A stretch of 64,000 nt of DNA from Anaerocolumna jejuensis DSM 15929. Lineage in GTDB: Bacteria; Bacillota; Clostridia; Lachnospirales; Lachnospiraceae. The stretch covers positions 18,535-82,534 of the forward strand of contig NZ_FRAC01000031.1 in NCBI RefSeq assembly GCF_900142215.1, in the 5' to 3' direction. The position numbers were made by a program, and so were the translations under genes. Below the pieces are notes generated by a model, which saw only the letters and a list, made by a program, of their open reading frames with translations, was not told where the DNA came from and searched no databases. The stretch's first letter is position 1. Each line of letters starts with the position of its first letter. Shown piece after piece: positions 17,278 to 26,076 of the stretch.

Positions 17278-17925
17278 CTATTTCATTTGAAAATCTTGAA
17301 TCTGAGCAAACTTTTTTATTAATGAATCAGCTGAGCTCCATCCAATATCAGCTTCAGTAACAATATCATGTTCTAACTTTACCTTATAAAGTTTTAATGC
17401 TTGAGCTTTTTCACGGGAATCGATGAAAAATGGACTGTCAACCTCTTCATACAGGAAAAACTGACCTTGCAATGCCTTACAGTGTGAACAATGGTTTGCC
17501 ATGTAGGAGTCTTGTACCGCATGTGAATACCCCATATGAAATCCATATTTGTCACACAGGAAACTTAGTATTTCTTCACTTATCGGTGAAATCATAGATG
17601 CAATATGTATTTCATTATCACTCCATTCAAAATTCTGATCTACATTGGCAAAAACAGTTTCATCAATCAAAGTACAATATTTTTCTACTCCGAAAGCAAC
17701 AACCTCCGTATCTTTGCCACATTTATAGCATTTTCGGGTACCAACAACGATATAGAAGTGATCACATAAGATATAAACCTCTTCTTCGTCTTTGAGAATC
17801 CACTTAAGAAATTTCGGATAATCCTTCTGGTTTCTTACATACCACTTTTTTCGTTCAGCATCCCACCAAGCCCCTAATTGTTTCGCTTCATCCTTTTCTT
17901 GAAAAGGAACATCCAAATAAATCAC
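17278..17925 (-). CDS. DUF5710-domain protein with zinc-finger-like cysteines
   Basis: 215 residues. The first 35 (IYLDVPFQEKDEAKQLGAWW then DAERKKWYV) are the DUF5710 domain, a small module seen in phage and plasmid primases and mobile-element proteins. Further on are CYKCGK (about residue 68) and HCSHCKA (about 157), which could form zinc sites. The rest is not recognised. It is a single-gene unit between R4 and R5. Confidence 0.65.
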   Translation of the reverse strand: MIYLDVPFQEKDEAKQLGAWWDAERKKWYVRNQKDYPKFLKWILKDEEEVYILCDHFYIVVGTRKCYKCGKDTEVVAFGVEKYCTLIDETVFANVDQNFEWSDNEIHIASMISPISEEILSFLCDKYGFHMGYSHAVQDSYMANHCSHCKALQGQFFLYEEVDSPFFIDSREKAQALKLYKVKLEHDIVTEADIGWSSADSLIKKFAQIQDFQMK

Positions 17926-18138
17926 TTTATATGACCTCCAGAATCATTTATTATTATCGTATTCTTTAATTACGTATAAAGACAGAAGAATTAAAACTCA
18001 ATATCCTAAAAAGTATACTTATTTAATATTATATTTATCACATAACAAATTCTCATATATGCAAATTCTAAATTAAAATAATCTCTGGTGTTCTTACATC
18101 TATCAATTTTCAAGGATTAGTAGGCAAATGCTTTAACA

Positions 18139-18196
18139 ATGCCTTGAGGAGATAAAAAGATGCTGCTTAGACCTATCTCCCCCTTGGTGAGAGGGT
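18139..18196 (-). repeat. RlmD-tail repeat R5 (degenerate)
   Basis: Minus strand: SRH, then a degraded version of the VETVCLL codons with an internal stop. One T is lost from the T-run, so the frame is broken. The flanking CCCCCTTGGTGAGAGGG is shared with R2. Confidence 0.65.
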
Positions 18197-18328
18197 ATAT
18201 TTTAATAACAGTTGTATTAGTTCCTTGCTTCTTGCAAAGGGAAATATAGTCATCATAAGCAGCTTCTATCTTTTTACGAGCACAACTATATACTTCTATA
18301 TCCTTTCAATCAGGCAGCATACTTCTGA

Positions 18329-18390
18329 ATGCCTTGAGTGCGTAAAAAAGATGTCGCACCCCTCTGGTATCCCCTTGGCGGAAAGGTATA
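18329..18390 (-). repeat. RlmD-tail repeat R6
   Basis: Minus strand: IFFTHSRHSEVCCLIERI and a stop, a diverged HVETVCLL tail. Only about 190 bp separate it from R5, with no gene between, so this is an empty unit. TTCTGAA/TTCAGAA at its edges gives a weak inverted symmetry. Confidence 0.7.
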
Positions 18391-18473
18391 CTTCAGAAAC
18401 AGCCGTCTGGACAGGTAATTTTTTGTAGGTTTGGCGACTGATTGTGCGTTACATCTCAAGGTGAACTGTAAGC

Positions 18474-18516
18474 AATAAAGCCCTCAAAAGCGTATTGACC
18501 TCTTGAAGGCTTTATT
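18474..18516 (-). terminator. Terminator after the HEPN-like gene
   Basis: AATAAAGCC-x-TCAA ... TTGA-x-GGCTTTATT, arms of about 15 bp with one or two mismatches, 80 bp downstream of the 18594 stop. Confidence 0.6.
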
Positions 18517-18593
18517 CGGTACAATTAACTATTCTTGTCAGATTCCTCAATAACATCAGAAACAAGTCAAGACAAAAATCTAGCGCACCAGAT

Positions 18594-19568
18594 TTAGAAA
18601 GTATATGTAAAACCTTGAGTATAGCTGTGAATGCTCCGTATTGTTAACAGGACTAATTCAATATACATCTTTGCGCTATGAGTTGTTAAATCCCAACGTT
18701 CCATTGTTCGCGCTTCTCTGCTATGACCTGCCATATTCCTAATATCGGCAATGGCAAGGCCTATGTTTTGCTGTTTATTATGTATCTTGTTATGATTAAC
18801 ATTTGACGCATCCCTGTTATTAAACAGTGCGTTTATAATTTCGGCAATACCATTTTTACGACTTACATCAATACCTACCGTAGGAGCTATTCTTCTAAGA
18901 AAATCTTCAAATGCCCGCCCTGCGCATTCTATAGAACCTCTTGCATCTGCTGAGCATTTTTTGTATGCGTCAACTAGTTCTTCAACCTCAGCGGAAGTTA
19001 ATGTTGAAAATATGTCAGCACTTAGCGTATCACTTATATATATCCTAATCGCCATGTCATCAGCGAGGTTTAAATTTAATGTGTTGATTACTGATAACTG
19101 CGTTCTTATTGTTTCCTCTAAAGTAATGACATTCGCTGTGATTGTGAAAATACCTGTAGCAGTTCCCCATGATATAAATAAGTCTTTTAGAAAGTTGTGC
19201 TCTTTTCCTTCAAACTTATAAGACACATATACTTTTCTCGCAGATTCCTCGAGTGCCGCACCGTTCAAGTGATATTGAATAAATGTTATGAATGGCTCAT
19301 ACTCTTGTATGAATTTCCTCATTACATTCAGTTTTAATTCATTATTTGGTGTCCTGCCTAATGAATTAGCAAATGAATTTATATTTTCTTCTTCATCTAT
19401 AATACTTAATAGCTTACATATTGCAAGGCAGCTTCTTACATAAGCCTCACTTTTACTTGTAAAGCGTCGCAATTCTTCAATATTTGACGAAGAGTTATTG
19501 TTTATATAGCATAACACATCAGCAATAAGCAGTAGAGGAACATTGTGGCTTGGAAGTCTAGTGGACAT
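18594..19568 (-). CDS. Putative HEPN/Abi_C-type effector
   Basis: 324 residues with no recognised full-length family. The N-terminal 100 residues look like a winged helix (VPLLLIADVLCYINNNSSSN, FTSKSEAYVRSCLAICKLLS). The C-terminal third (GRAFEDFLRRIAPTVGIDVS, then GLAIADIRNMAGHSREARTM) resembles the Abi_C/HEPN fold, and RNMAGH (Arg277, His282) fits the HEPN R-x4-6-H RNase signature. The RBS GAGGAGG lies inside the last codons of the partner gene, 5 bp away, so the pair is translationally linked. Inferred role: toxic or sensing half of a two-gene defence cargo. Confidence 0.6.
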   Translation of the reverse strand: MSTRLPSHNVPLLLIADVLCYINNNSSSNIEELRRFTSKSEAYVRSCLAICKLLSIIDEEENINSFANSLGRTPNNELKLNVMRKFIQEYEPFITFIQYHLNGAALEESARKVYVSYKFEGKEHNFLKDLFISWGTATGIFTITANVITLEETIRTQLSVINTLNLNLADDMAIRIYISDTLSADIFSTLTSAEVEELVDAYKKCSADARGSIECAGRAFEDFLRRIAPTVGIDVSRKNGIAEIINALFNNRDASNVNHNKIHNKQQNIGLAIADIRNMAGHSREARTMERWDLTTHSAKMYIELVLLTIRSIHSYTQGFTYTF

Positions 19569-19573
19569 AATTT

Positions 19574-20386
19574 TTAGTCCTCCTCAAACTTACCATAAGC
19601 ATATTTAAAGAAAGTCTTAATTTTTTCATCAGACCAATCGCTCATATCAACATTAATACTGATGTTTGGCATATTAACTGCACTTAAAGGCTTTTTAATT
19701 AGACTTACATTTTTTTCATCAGCGATGCTAACAGCTGGTGGATTTTCTTCACCTTCTTCCACAGATGAGGTATCAACTATACTTGCTTCAATAGTTTCTT
19801 TTTCTTGTGAATTTGTAGTCGTTTCAGGCTCAACAATAGGGTTTCTAGTAGCTTCTTGGCCCAAGCCTGAAATCTTAGCCTTAATATCTGTTGCCCATTC
19901 TATACGAGTTGAATTTTTACCTCTGCCAATTACGTATTTTCCAAATTCAATAAAATCAATTATACTCATAAAGAGTTTTGCTGCGTCTTCCATGTTTCGC
20001 TGTGTTGAACCATAATGAGCTTTGCCCCAAAAGTTTACTATTTCATCAATTTCAGTTTTGGTTACATCATCTTTTTTTAGCAAGCTAAATAGAAAGACTT
20101 CATAAGGAGGATAGTTCTTTAGTATTTTGATTATCTCAATTTTTTTATCGCTACCTTGAGAGTATGCAACTTCACGTCCCTCATTGGTAAAATCAAGGCT
20201 TTCATTTTCAATAAGGCTAAATGCTCGTAACGCTGATTTTGTATTTATGTATGCTGAATCGCCCTTTCCGAAAATTGCCTTTGCTTCATCTTCGTTTTTG
20301 TTCTTTCTTTTCAGTGTGTCTATGAGTGAGAGTATATTCTCTACTGTGGTATAAGCTGGTAAATTGTTATTGCTTCCTTTAGCCAT
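19574..20386 (-). CDS. DUF5343-like winged-helix partner protein
   Basis: 270 residues from ATG 20386 (MAKGSNNNLPAYTTVENILS), which has AGGGGA at proper spacing. LPAYTTVENILSLIDTLKRK followed by KNKNEDEAKAIFG resembles the DUF5343 N-terminal winged helix. A low-complexity acidic/Thr linker (about residues 180-225) leads to a conserved-looking C-terminal tail MPNISINVDMSDWSDEKIKT then FFKYAYGKFEED. Such linker-plus-tail architecture suits a protein that recruits a partner. It is the first gene of the unit with the HEPN-like protein. Confidence 0.6.
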   Translation of the reverse strand: MAKGSNNNLPAYTTVENILSLIDTLKRKNKNEDEAKAIFGKGDSAYINTKSALRAFSLIENESLDFTNEGREVAYSQGSDKKIEIIKILKNYPPYEVFLFSLLKKDDVTKTEIDEIVNFWGKAHYGSTQRNMEDAAKLFMSIIDFIEFGKYVIGRGKNSTRIEWATDIKAKISGLGQEATRNPIVEPETTTNSQEKETIEASIVDTSSVEEGEENPPAVSIADEKNVSLIKKPLSAVNMPNISINVDMSDWSDEKIKTFFKYAYGKFEED

Positions 20387-20451
20387 AGAAGTTTCCCCTT
20401 TCATGTACAATTAATAACAATATCTTACATCAAGTATTTTTATTATTCAAC

Positions 20452-20478
20452 AAAAAAGTGGTTCTACTACCACTTTTT
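20452..20478. terminator. Bidirectional terminator
   Basis: AAAAAAGTGGT-TCTAC-TACCACTTTTTT-type stem with T-tracts on both strands, separating the recombinase side from the two-gene cargo. Confidence 0.65.
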
Positions 20479-20560
20479 TCAATTGATTATTGTTCCTATT
20501 GATATTTAGTAACCTTATTTTGTTTGTAAAACTCATTATCACACAAATATTTGCTATTAC

Positions 20561-20707
20561 TCAACTAAATAATTGCTGTTTAGCCGCTCGCCAAAGTATT
20601 TTATAAAGCTTATCTTCTGCCATGTCCTGCAGTTGTACTGGTAACAGGCGTATATTTTTACCATCAATTATTTTGTCATTGATGAGTAAATGCCTAAATA
20701 TTTGCAT
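20561..20707 (-). CDS. Small ORF in frame behind the recombinase stop
   Basis: After the recombinase TGA the same frame stays open for 76 codons to TGA 20561 (NLVVSIVLAIGCVDDIQWLL, then YLGTYRLDMQIFRHLLINDK and on to AAKQQLFS). The first ATG is at 20707, giving 48 residues, and no good RBS is seen. It is either a former C-terminal extension cut by a nonsense mutation, a readthrough product or a separate small gene. Confidence 0.4.
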   Translation of the reverse strand: MQIFRHLLINDKIIDGKNIRLLPVQLQDMAEDKLYKILWRAAKQQLFS

Positions 20708-20791
20708 ATCCAGTCGATATGTTCCCAAATACAAAAGCCATTGAATATCATCTACACACCCAATGGCTAAAACTATTGATACAACTAGGTT

Positions 20792-22468
20792 TCAACGTCT
20801 TTCCAGCCTTACCACGCATTCAACGTGAGTATCATTGTCCAAACTAATTTCCATGCTATCCGAAATGATAGGGAGCTTGAAAACGATGGACTTGAGCCAT
20901 TGACCGTTAGTCTGTTCTTTTTCGAATACATTTATTTCTTTTATTAAAGTAGTAAGAAGGTCTCTTTTGTCATAATCTTCCATTATACCGTATAGTTTAT
21001 TAAAGCAGATAAGTGTATTATATATATTTTGGCTTGTCAATATCTCTGCTTCAATAGACTTTTTTCTACTCTTACAATCTTTTAAACTAGTTTCGATATC
21101 GTCTATTTTATCATACTGCTTGTCTAGTCTATCTTGTAAGTCAGACAGCTTTCTATCGTAATGCTTATCGTCATAATCCAAGGTATCAATTTGATTTTCT
21201 AAGCTTCTTTTAGTACCGATATACTGTCCTAACTGTTTCTGTAAAACAGCAATTTCTTTTTCGACTTCCGCAGTGTCCGTTTTTATATTAATTTTCTCTT
21301 GCATAATTTTAGCAAATTTAGGATTACTAATCAATTTACTAATTATTTCTGCAACGGCATCATCTAGCGTATCCTCCGCTAACTGCTTGTTAAAGGTGCA
21401 TTTATTCCCCCTTACAGGTATTCTATGCTTACAACCATAGTAGTAATAGTCTTTATAATGGCTTCCATCCTTTTTTCGCTTTACAGATTTATTTCCATAC
21501 ATACCACTATTGCATATAGGACACCGGAGAAGTCCAGACAAAAGATGTATTTTCTCGTCTTTCCCCTTGTTAACGTGTTCGTATAGCTTAGCCTGTTCTA
21601 TTAACTTGTCCTGTGCCTGTTCCCATGTGTCTAAATCCACAATGGCGGTATGGATGCCGTCAAAAACCATGTAATCATTTTGTTTCACGATATGGAATTT
21701 ATCCCTAGTTCCTGTAACTTTCTGGTTACTTCTACGACCATAAGCAATTTTTCCAACGTAAACTGGATTAGCCAATATCTGCCGGACTAGGTGGGCAGAA
21801 AATAAGGGACTGTTACCGTTTTGTCGTTCTATCTTCTTAATTCCATTTTGTTCTAAATACTTCGCAATTCCGTTTGCACCCATGCTTGTATTAACGTATT
21901 TGTTAAAAATTATGCGAACGGCTTCGGCTTCTGTTTCCTCAACTTCCAATTTGCCGTTAACTAATTTATAACCATATGGAGCAAATCCGCCGTTCCATTT
22001 TCCTTCTCTGGCTTTCTGCTTACGTCCTTCCATTGTCTGCACAAGTATATTCTCCCTCTCGATTTCGGAAACTGCCGACAATACGGATATCATCAATTTT
22101 CCGGCATCCTTCGAACTGTCAATGCCATCTTCCACACAAATTAAATTAACATTATAGTCCTGCATTCTCTGCAAGGAACTTAAAACATCTGCGGCATTTC
22201 TGCCAAATCGAGATAGTTTAAATACTAAAACATAGGAAACACCGTCTTTGTTGGTTTCTATATCCTCTAACATTTTAGAAAATTCTGGACGTCCGCCTAT
22301 ATTTTTGCCACTTTTTCCAGCGTCTTCGTATTCGCCGGCAATTAGGTAATTAAAAGCATTTGCATATTGGTAAATTCTTCCTTTTTGTGCATCTAAGCTG
22401 TAGCCGTCTACTTGCATGGATGTGGAGACTCTTGTATAAATGTATACTTTAACTTTATTATTTGCCAT
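20792..22468 (-). CDS. Large serine recombinase
   Basis: 558 residues from ATG 22468 with AAGGAGAGAG upstream. The N-terminal resolvase domain has the nucleophile in YIYTRVSTSMQ and the FKLSRFGRN and E-x-x-R (SAVSEIERENI) motifs. The recombinase domain (GGFAPYGYKLVNGKLEVEE) follows, then the zinc ribbon (LLRCPICNSGMYG ... GCKH ... NKCTF) and a long coiled coil (about residues 400-490). It catalyses site-specific integration and excision through a phosphoserine link. It is the integrase of this mobile element. Confidence 0.93.
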   Translation of the reverse strand: MANNKVKVYIYTRVSTSMQVDGYSLDAQKGRIYQYANAFNYLIAGEYEDAGKSGKNIGGRPEFSKMLEDIETNKDGVSYVLVFKLSRFGRNAADVLSSLQRMQDYNVNLICVEDGIDSSKDAGKLMISVLSAVSEIERENILVQTMEGRKQKAREGKWNGGFAPYGYKLVNGKLEVEETEAEAVRIIFNKYVNTSMGANGIAKYLEQNGIKKIERQNGNSPLFSAHLVRQILANPVYVGKIAYGRRSNQKVTGTRDKFHIVKQNDYMVFDGIHTAIVDLDTWEQAQDKLIEQAKLYEHVNKGKDEKIHLLSGLLRCPICNSGMYGNKSVKRKKDGSHYKDYYYYGCKHRIPVRGNKCTFNKQLAEDTLDDAVAEIISKLISNPKFAKIMQEKINIKTDTAEVEKEIAVLQKQLGQYIGTKRSLENQIDTLDYDDKHYDRKLSDLQDRLDKQYDKIDDIETSLKDCKSRKKSIEAEILTSQNIYNTLICFNKLYGIMEDYDKRDLLTTLIKEINVFEKEQTNGQWLKSIVFKLPIISDSMEISLDNDTHVECVVRLERR

Positions 22469-22581
22469 ATTATCTCTCTCCTTTTTAGGTTTGGACATTA
22501 ATCGCACTATCTAACTATTATATTAACAAATATTATAGTAATTTGCAATGTAAAATATCGCTGTTACGATACTTTTGTGTT

Positions 22582-22615
22582 AAAAAAAGACCAACAATCT
22601 AAACTGCTGGTCTTT
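22582..22615 (-). terminator. Terminator of the mobilization unit
   Basis: Minus strand: AAAGACCAGCA ... TGTTGGTCTTTTTTT, overlapping the 3' end of the 47-residue ORF. Confidence 0.65.
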
Positions 22616-22742
22616 GCGGTATGTCTGGTACATCCTGTTTATCTGGTAGTGGTGGTTCTGACAAAGCATCTAAATCAATCTTATCTGCATATTTTTCTAA
22701 AAGACTTCCCAAAAGGTCAGCCAGTCTATCCATATCATCCAT
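22599..22742 (-). CDS. Small acidic protein of the mobilization operon (47 aa)
   Basis: MDDMDRLADLLGSLLEKYAD then KIDLDALSEPPLPDKQDVPD and IPQRPAV. It starts 18 bp after the relaxase stop and ends in the terminator stem. It has an amphipathic N-terminal helix and a Pro-rich tail. No family is known; it is probably cotranscribed with the relaxase. Confidence 0.5.
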   Translation of the reverse strand: MDDMDRLADLLGSLLEKYADKIDLDALSEPPLPDKQDVPDIPQRPAV

Positions 22743-22759
22743 GTAATAATCTCACTTTC

Positions 22760-23890
22760 CTAAAGGCTCATTTGATTTTCTTTGCTTTTTCTTTGGTGAG
22801 GGGCAAGGCTTTCATTCAGCTGTACATTAAGTTTATTAATGCTATGCAAGGAACTGCCAAGCGGTTTAGCTTTGTATTTCTGAAATTCTTCGTGTTCAGC
22901 AGTATTTAGATTATCGTATATCATTTTGGCTCTTGTAAGATACTGTGTTGCTGTGGCTTGCATATCGCTTATTTTAATCTTTTTTTCTTCCAACACTAAG
23001 GATTTATTATGTACATCAGTTTCAGCGTCAAAAACGGCTTTTTGAGCTTCTGAAAGGGCATTGGCTTTTTCCTTTATCTGTTCTTCTTTTTTTTCAATCT
23101 CTCGTTGTTTGTCAGCAAATTTTTGGTCTATCATTTCTTCTTTTGACATATTGTGTCGGGCATGGGGGACTGGGATGGTTTCAATATCCAAGCCATATTG
23201 CTTACAACAATCTAAAAAGATATTTCTTGCCATTTTATCGAATATCTGTTTACGGTTATTGTAACGACCTTTCTTTTTATTCGGTTCAGGGAGTGCTATG
23301 CCTGCCTGTTCAAGTGCCTTTTCTTGACCTATGCATAAAACACCATCATCATTGGTATAATGCCATACCCTACGCAACTGGATATGGGGCGGCGCAGTCT
23401 CATCAATATGAAAACTCATATTCATAACGGTAAAAGGATTCCCATGTAATGCATTCCACTTATTCAATTTTTTAATATAAAGATTAAACACCTGTAAAAA
23501 GGTTTTTTCGTCACAAGGATTTTCTACTTTTCCAATTTGCATATGTAATTCTTCCGGCAGATTAGAATCCATTTTGCACCATTCCTCAAAACTTTTGCAA
23601 CGCTTGTATTGCCTACGGTCAATATATTTTTGGTTTGTATTTTGATACTGTTGATAAAACTTTTCTGTGTAAAACTTCTCTTCCACCTCTTCATAAGTCA
23701 TTTTATTTTCTCTTTCGCTATGCCTATAAGTACCATCATAGATGTTGTAATAGGCATTATAAGGAGTTAAGTCAGCGTTGATATTATGTGCCTTTTCATA
23801 GTCATAATTGCGGTCATTATGACGGTTTGAAAAAGCCCCATATCGTCTTGACTTTCTACCACTGTGATGCGTTGCTCGTTGCTTCTCCAT
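22760..23890 (-). CDS. MobV/Pre-like plasmid mobilization relaxase
   Basis: 376 residues from ATG 23890 (MEKQRATHHSGRKSRRYGAF), which has AAGGAGCG upstream; the longer frame is excluded. SNRHNDR corresponds to MobV motif I and MSFHIDETAPPHIQLRRVW to the metal-binding motif III (H-x-D-E-x-x-P-H). A long Lys/Glu coiled coil makes up the C-terminal 120 residues. It nicks oriT and leads the strand to a conjugation channel supplied by another element. It is divergent from no gene; oriT-like DNA lies just upstream. Confidence 0.8.
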   Translation of the reverse strand: MEKQRATHHSGRKSRRYGAFSNRHNDRNYDYEKAHNINADLTPYNAYYNIYDGTYRHSERENKMTYEEVEEKFYTEKFYQQYQNTNQKYIDRRQYKRCKSFEEWCKMDSNLPEELHMQIGKVENPCDEKTFLQVFNLYIKKLNKWNALHGNPFTVMNMSFHIDETAPPHIQLRRVWHYTNDDGVLCIGQEKALEQAGIALPEPNKKKGRYNNRKQIFDKMARNIFLDCCKQYGLDIETIPVPHARHNMSKEEMIDQKFADKQREIEKKEEQIKEKANALSEAQKAVFDAETDVHNKSLVLEEKKIKISDMQATATQYLTRAKMIYDNLNTAEHEEFQKYKAKPLGSSLHSINKLNVQLNESLAPHQRKSKENQMSL

Positions 23891-23963
23891 TAGTGTCCGC
23901 TCCTTTCTGTTAATAATCGAACATTTATTTGCTGTCTGTCTGCTCCAACTAATACCCCGTACT

Positions 23964-24106
23964 ACTTGGAGCAAGCTCCAAGTATACCACTCCGCTCCGC
24001 TTCGTTCGGGGGGGCTTTAGGGAACTGCATTCCCTCGCGACGCTCACCCTTGCCTACCGCACTTCTTATTTATCTAACCAGTATTCTTTACTGGTTAGAT
24101 AAATAA
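23964..24106. other. Candidate origin of transfer (oriT)
   Basis: Two perfect palindromes directly upstream of the relaxase: ACTTGGAGC-AA-GCTCCAAGT (23964-23983) and an 18-bp-arm hairpin TTATTTATCTAACCAGTA with a 5-nt loop (24066-24106). A GC-rich stretch lies between them in an otherwise AT-rich element. Position and structure fit a relaxase recognition site; the nick site cannot be read from sequence alone. Confidence 0.5.
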
Positions 24107-24205
24107 TCCGTTTGGTCAAAATTCTATATCATCCTTTGATTTCTTGATTAAAAAATTGATATCCGCTCCAGAATCAACATTATATTGATTGGATGCTTTT
24201 GCAGA

Positions 24206-24352
24206 TTAAGGTTCTAACCAACGCATTTGAAAGTAGTTATCAATTTGTTGTTCATAGAGGTTATCAGCGTCATTTACCTCTTTTTCACGTTTTTCTTTTA
24301 GATATTGGTTATATAAATAATCACACAGTTCTAACTCTTCTTCGTATGGCAT
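24206..24352 (-). CDS. Small charged protein (48 aa), possibly truncated
   Basis: MPYEEELELCDYLYNQYLKE then KREKEVNDADNLYEQQIDNY then FQMRWLEP, with a strong AGGAGA 8 bp upstream formed at the end of the MobC-like gene. After TAA 24206 the frame stays open to TGA 24116 (SAKASNQYNVDSGADINFLI then KKSKDDIEF), so a nonsense mutation may have shortened a 77-residue protein. It belongs to the mobilization operon. Confidence 0.5.
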   Translation of the reverse strand: MPYEEELELCDYLYNQYLKEKREKEVNDADNLYEQQIDNYFQMRWLEP

Positions 24353-24365
24353 ATTTTTTCTCCTA

Positions 24366-24983
24366 TTAAAATTCCGTTTGATTATTTTTGCGTCTCATGT
24401 TGGAATCGAATCCGCTATCTTCGGTATCGGTATCTGTATCTAAAGCCGAATTATCTAATGTTTCTCTTTTTGTTTCTGGTGCCGAATTGTTTTTATTATT
24501 AGAGAGGTTTAATATATTTTGCAACCAATTATCTAAAGCTTCAAAGCAGTCCAGTTGTGGCTCTGTTAATAATCCTATGTACTTTTCTTCATCCAAAAAA
24601 TTTGTAACAGCATCTTTAAAATTTTTAAGTTTTGCATAATTAAATTTGTAAATTTTTATTTTAAAAATGCTATTTTTAGGAATTTTTGTTGTTCCTTTAA
24701 TTAAATATTTAATCCAGTTCCGAAAGATTATAATTATTTCTAATACCTCTTTCTCTGCTTCTATGCTATAGCTAATAAAAATTAAGTCTTCTAATTCTTT
24801 AACAAGATGCTTCTTACTATTTAATTCTATACTTTTTATTTCTTTTTTTATCCCCTGTCTAGCAACATTAGACAGAGATAAATTATTTTGCAGACACACA
24901 TCTTCCATATTTTGTCTTTCATTTTTATTTAATCTTATGTGTAAAAATGTGTCTTTTTTCTCTTTAAACTTAGGTCTTCCCAT
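24366..24983 (-). CDS. MobC-like relaxosome accessory protein
   Basis: 205 residues. The N-terminus (FLHIRLNKNERQNMEDVCLQ then NNLSLSNVARQGIKKEI) is a ribbon-helix-helix of the MobC type. The C-terminal 40 residues are acidic and Thr/Ser-rich and probably disordered. It should bind near oriT and help the relaxase. It is 17 bp after the Rep gene stop on the same strand. Confidence 0.65.
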   Translation of the reverse strand: MGRPKFKEKKDTFLHIRLNKNERQNMEDVCLQNNLSLSNVARQGIKKEIKSIELNSKKHLVKELEDLIFISYSIEAEKEVLEIIIIFRNWIKYLIKGTTKIPKNSIFKIKIYKFNYAKLKNFKDAVTNFLDEEKYIGLLTEPQLDCFEALDNWLQNILNLSNNKNNSAPETKRETLDNSALDTDTDTEDSGFDSNMRRKNNQTEF

Positions 24984-25000
24984 CTTTTTATTCTCCTTTT

Positions 25001-25792
25001 TTAATTTCCGTTTTTTGTCTTTTGCGGTTGGTGGCGAATTCCCCTTTGGTAACTTTCTTCTATGTATTTAATCTTGGCAGAAGACCTTATAGAGAAAGGT
25101 AAGTTATCGTAGAAATTTTGCCATGCGGAAACTCTGTCCATAGGCTTAGAATTTAAACCTAAGTTATAAGCCGTTTGGTCTAGGGCGGTTAGGAACTCTA
25201 ATGTTGGCTTGGGACTTTTATCCAAATTTAATTTTCCATTTATTAGGCTTTCTATTTCGGTTTTGGATAAATTTGCGATAAATTCTTCTGGTTTGTACTC
25301 TGCTTTTCCATCTTTTATAGCTTGTGCAGAATTGTGTAATAAATATATTGCATTTTCCCTGTAACTTCCGCCTAAGCTTTCGCAACCTTTTTTAAAAAGG
25401 GTTGCGTCCTCTGGGTTTCTAAAGTGTATGTCTAGCATATTTAGTAAAGTAGAAATATGTATTCTTTTTTTGTAATTCTTAAACTTAATTATAAAATGTG
25501 CATGTGGCTTCTCCACAGAGGGTAGGAATGGGTCTTCTGCATCTGCCACAACATCCCGGGAGTGTATAATGGCAATAATAATAATTTCATTTTTGTCAAA
25601 ATTTTCTATTATATTGTTAATAAGCTTCTGCATTTCTGCAACACTTTCTTCCATTTCTGTAAGCGTCTGGTCTGCTTTAACAAACTGTTCTAAGTAGACC
25701 TTAAGAGTAACTGCATTAACGGTGTTTCCAATGCTAAGGTGGTGTTTCTTAGATTTTTCCTGTCCTTGTTCCTTTTCCTTTTTCTGTCTCAT
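25001..25792 (-). CDS. Rolling-circle-type replication initiator (Rep)
   Basis: 263 residues. The HUH-type metal site is visible as EKPHAHFIIKFKN. HSRDVVADAEDPFLPSVEKP precedes it, as in Rep_2 plasmid initiators, and NAIYLLHNSAQAIKDGKAEY contains the likely catalytic Tyr helix. It nicks a double-strand origin to start rolling-circle replication. Its presence beside an integrase and relaxase shows the element can probably replicate after excision. Confidence 0.75.
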   Translation of the reverse strand: MRQKKEKEQGQEKSKKHHLSIGNTVNAVTLKVYLEQFVKADQTLTEMEESVAEMQKLINNIIENFDKNEIIIIAIIHSRDVVADAEDPFLPSVEKPHAHFIIKFKNYKKRIHISTLLNMLDIHFRNPEDATLFKKGCESLGGSYRENAIYLLHNSAQAIKDGKAEYKPEEFIANLSKTEIESLINGKLNLDKSPKPTLEFLTALDQTAYNLGLNSKPMDRVSAWQNFYDNLPFSIRSSAKIKYIEESYQRGIRHQPQKTKNGN

Positions 25793-25894
25793 TTTAAATT
25801 GTTCCTTTCTTTTGAAATTATTTCGCTTAATTGTTGCAATTATTGTATCACATTTATTTTTGTATAGTCAATATAGCTAGTTATTAGCTCATTT

Positions 25895-25972
25895 CAATCA
25901 ATTAATGGCACACTTTTAAAAAATAATGTCGCAATGTCGATATTTTTTTTAGATTTTAATGGCACGCCATTA
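25895..25972. promoter_or_regulatory. Rep upstream repeats (possible iterons/operator)
   Basis: TTAATGGCAC occurs twice (near 25902 and 25956), the second inside the perfect palindrome TAATGGC-AC-GCCATTA. It lies just upstream of rep, suitable for origin or autoregulation. Confidence 0.45.
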
Positions 25973-26076
25973 GTGTAAAACTGCTTATTTTACTATTTGT
26001 TTGAAATCGTTAAATATCTATAAACTTTATAAAGTAAAAATAAACTAGCTTGTTCCATACTGTTCCCGAATTTGTT

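Noticed and set aside
1217..18390. RlmD-tail repeats as integron attC sites or a CRISPR array
   Set aside because: They lack attC-type internal dyads, spacing is irregular (190 bp to 9.6 kb), there is no integron integrase, and the coding match to RlmD explains them better.
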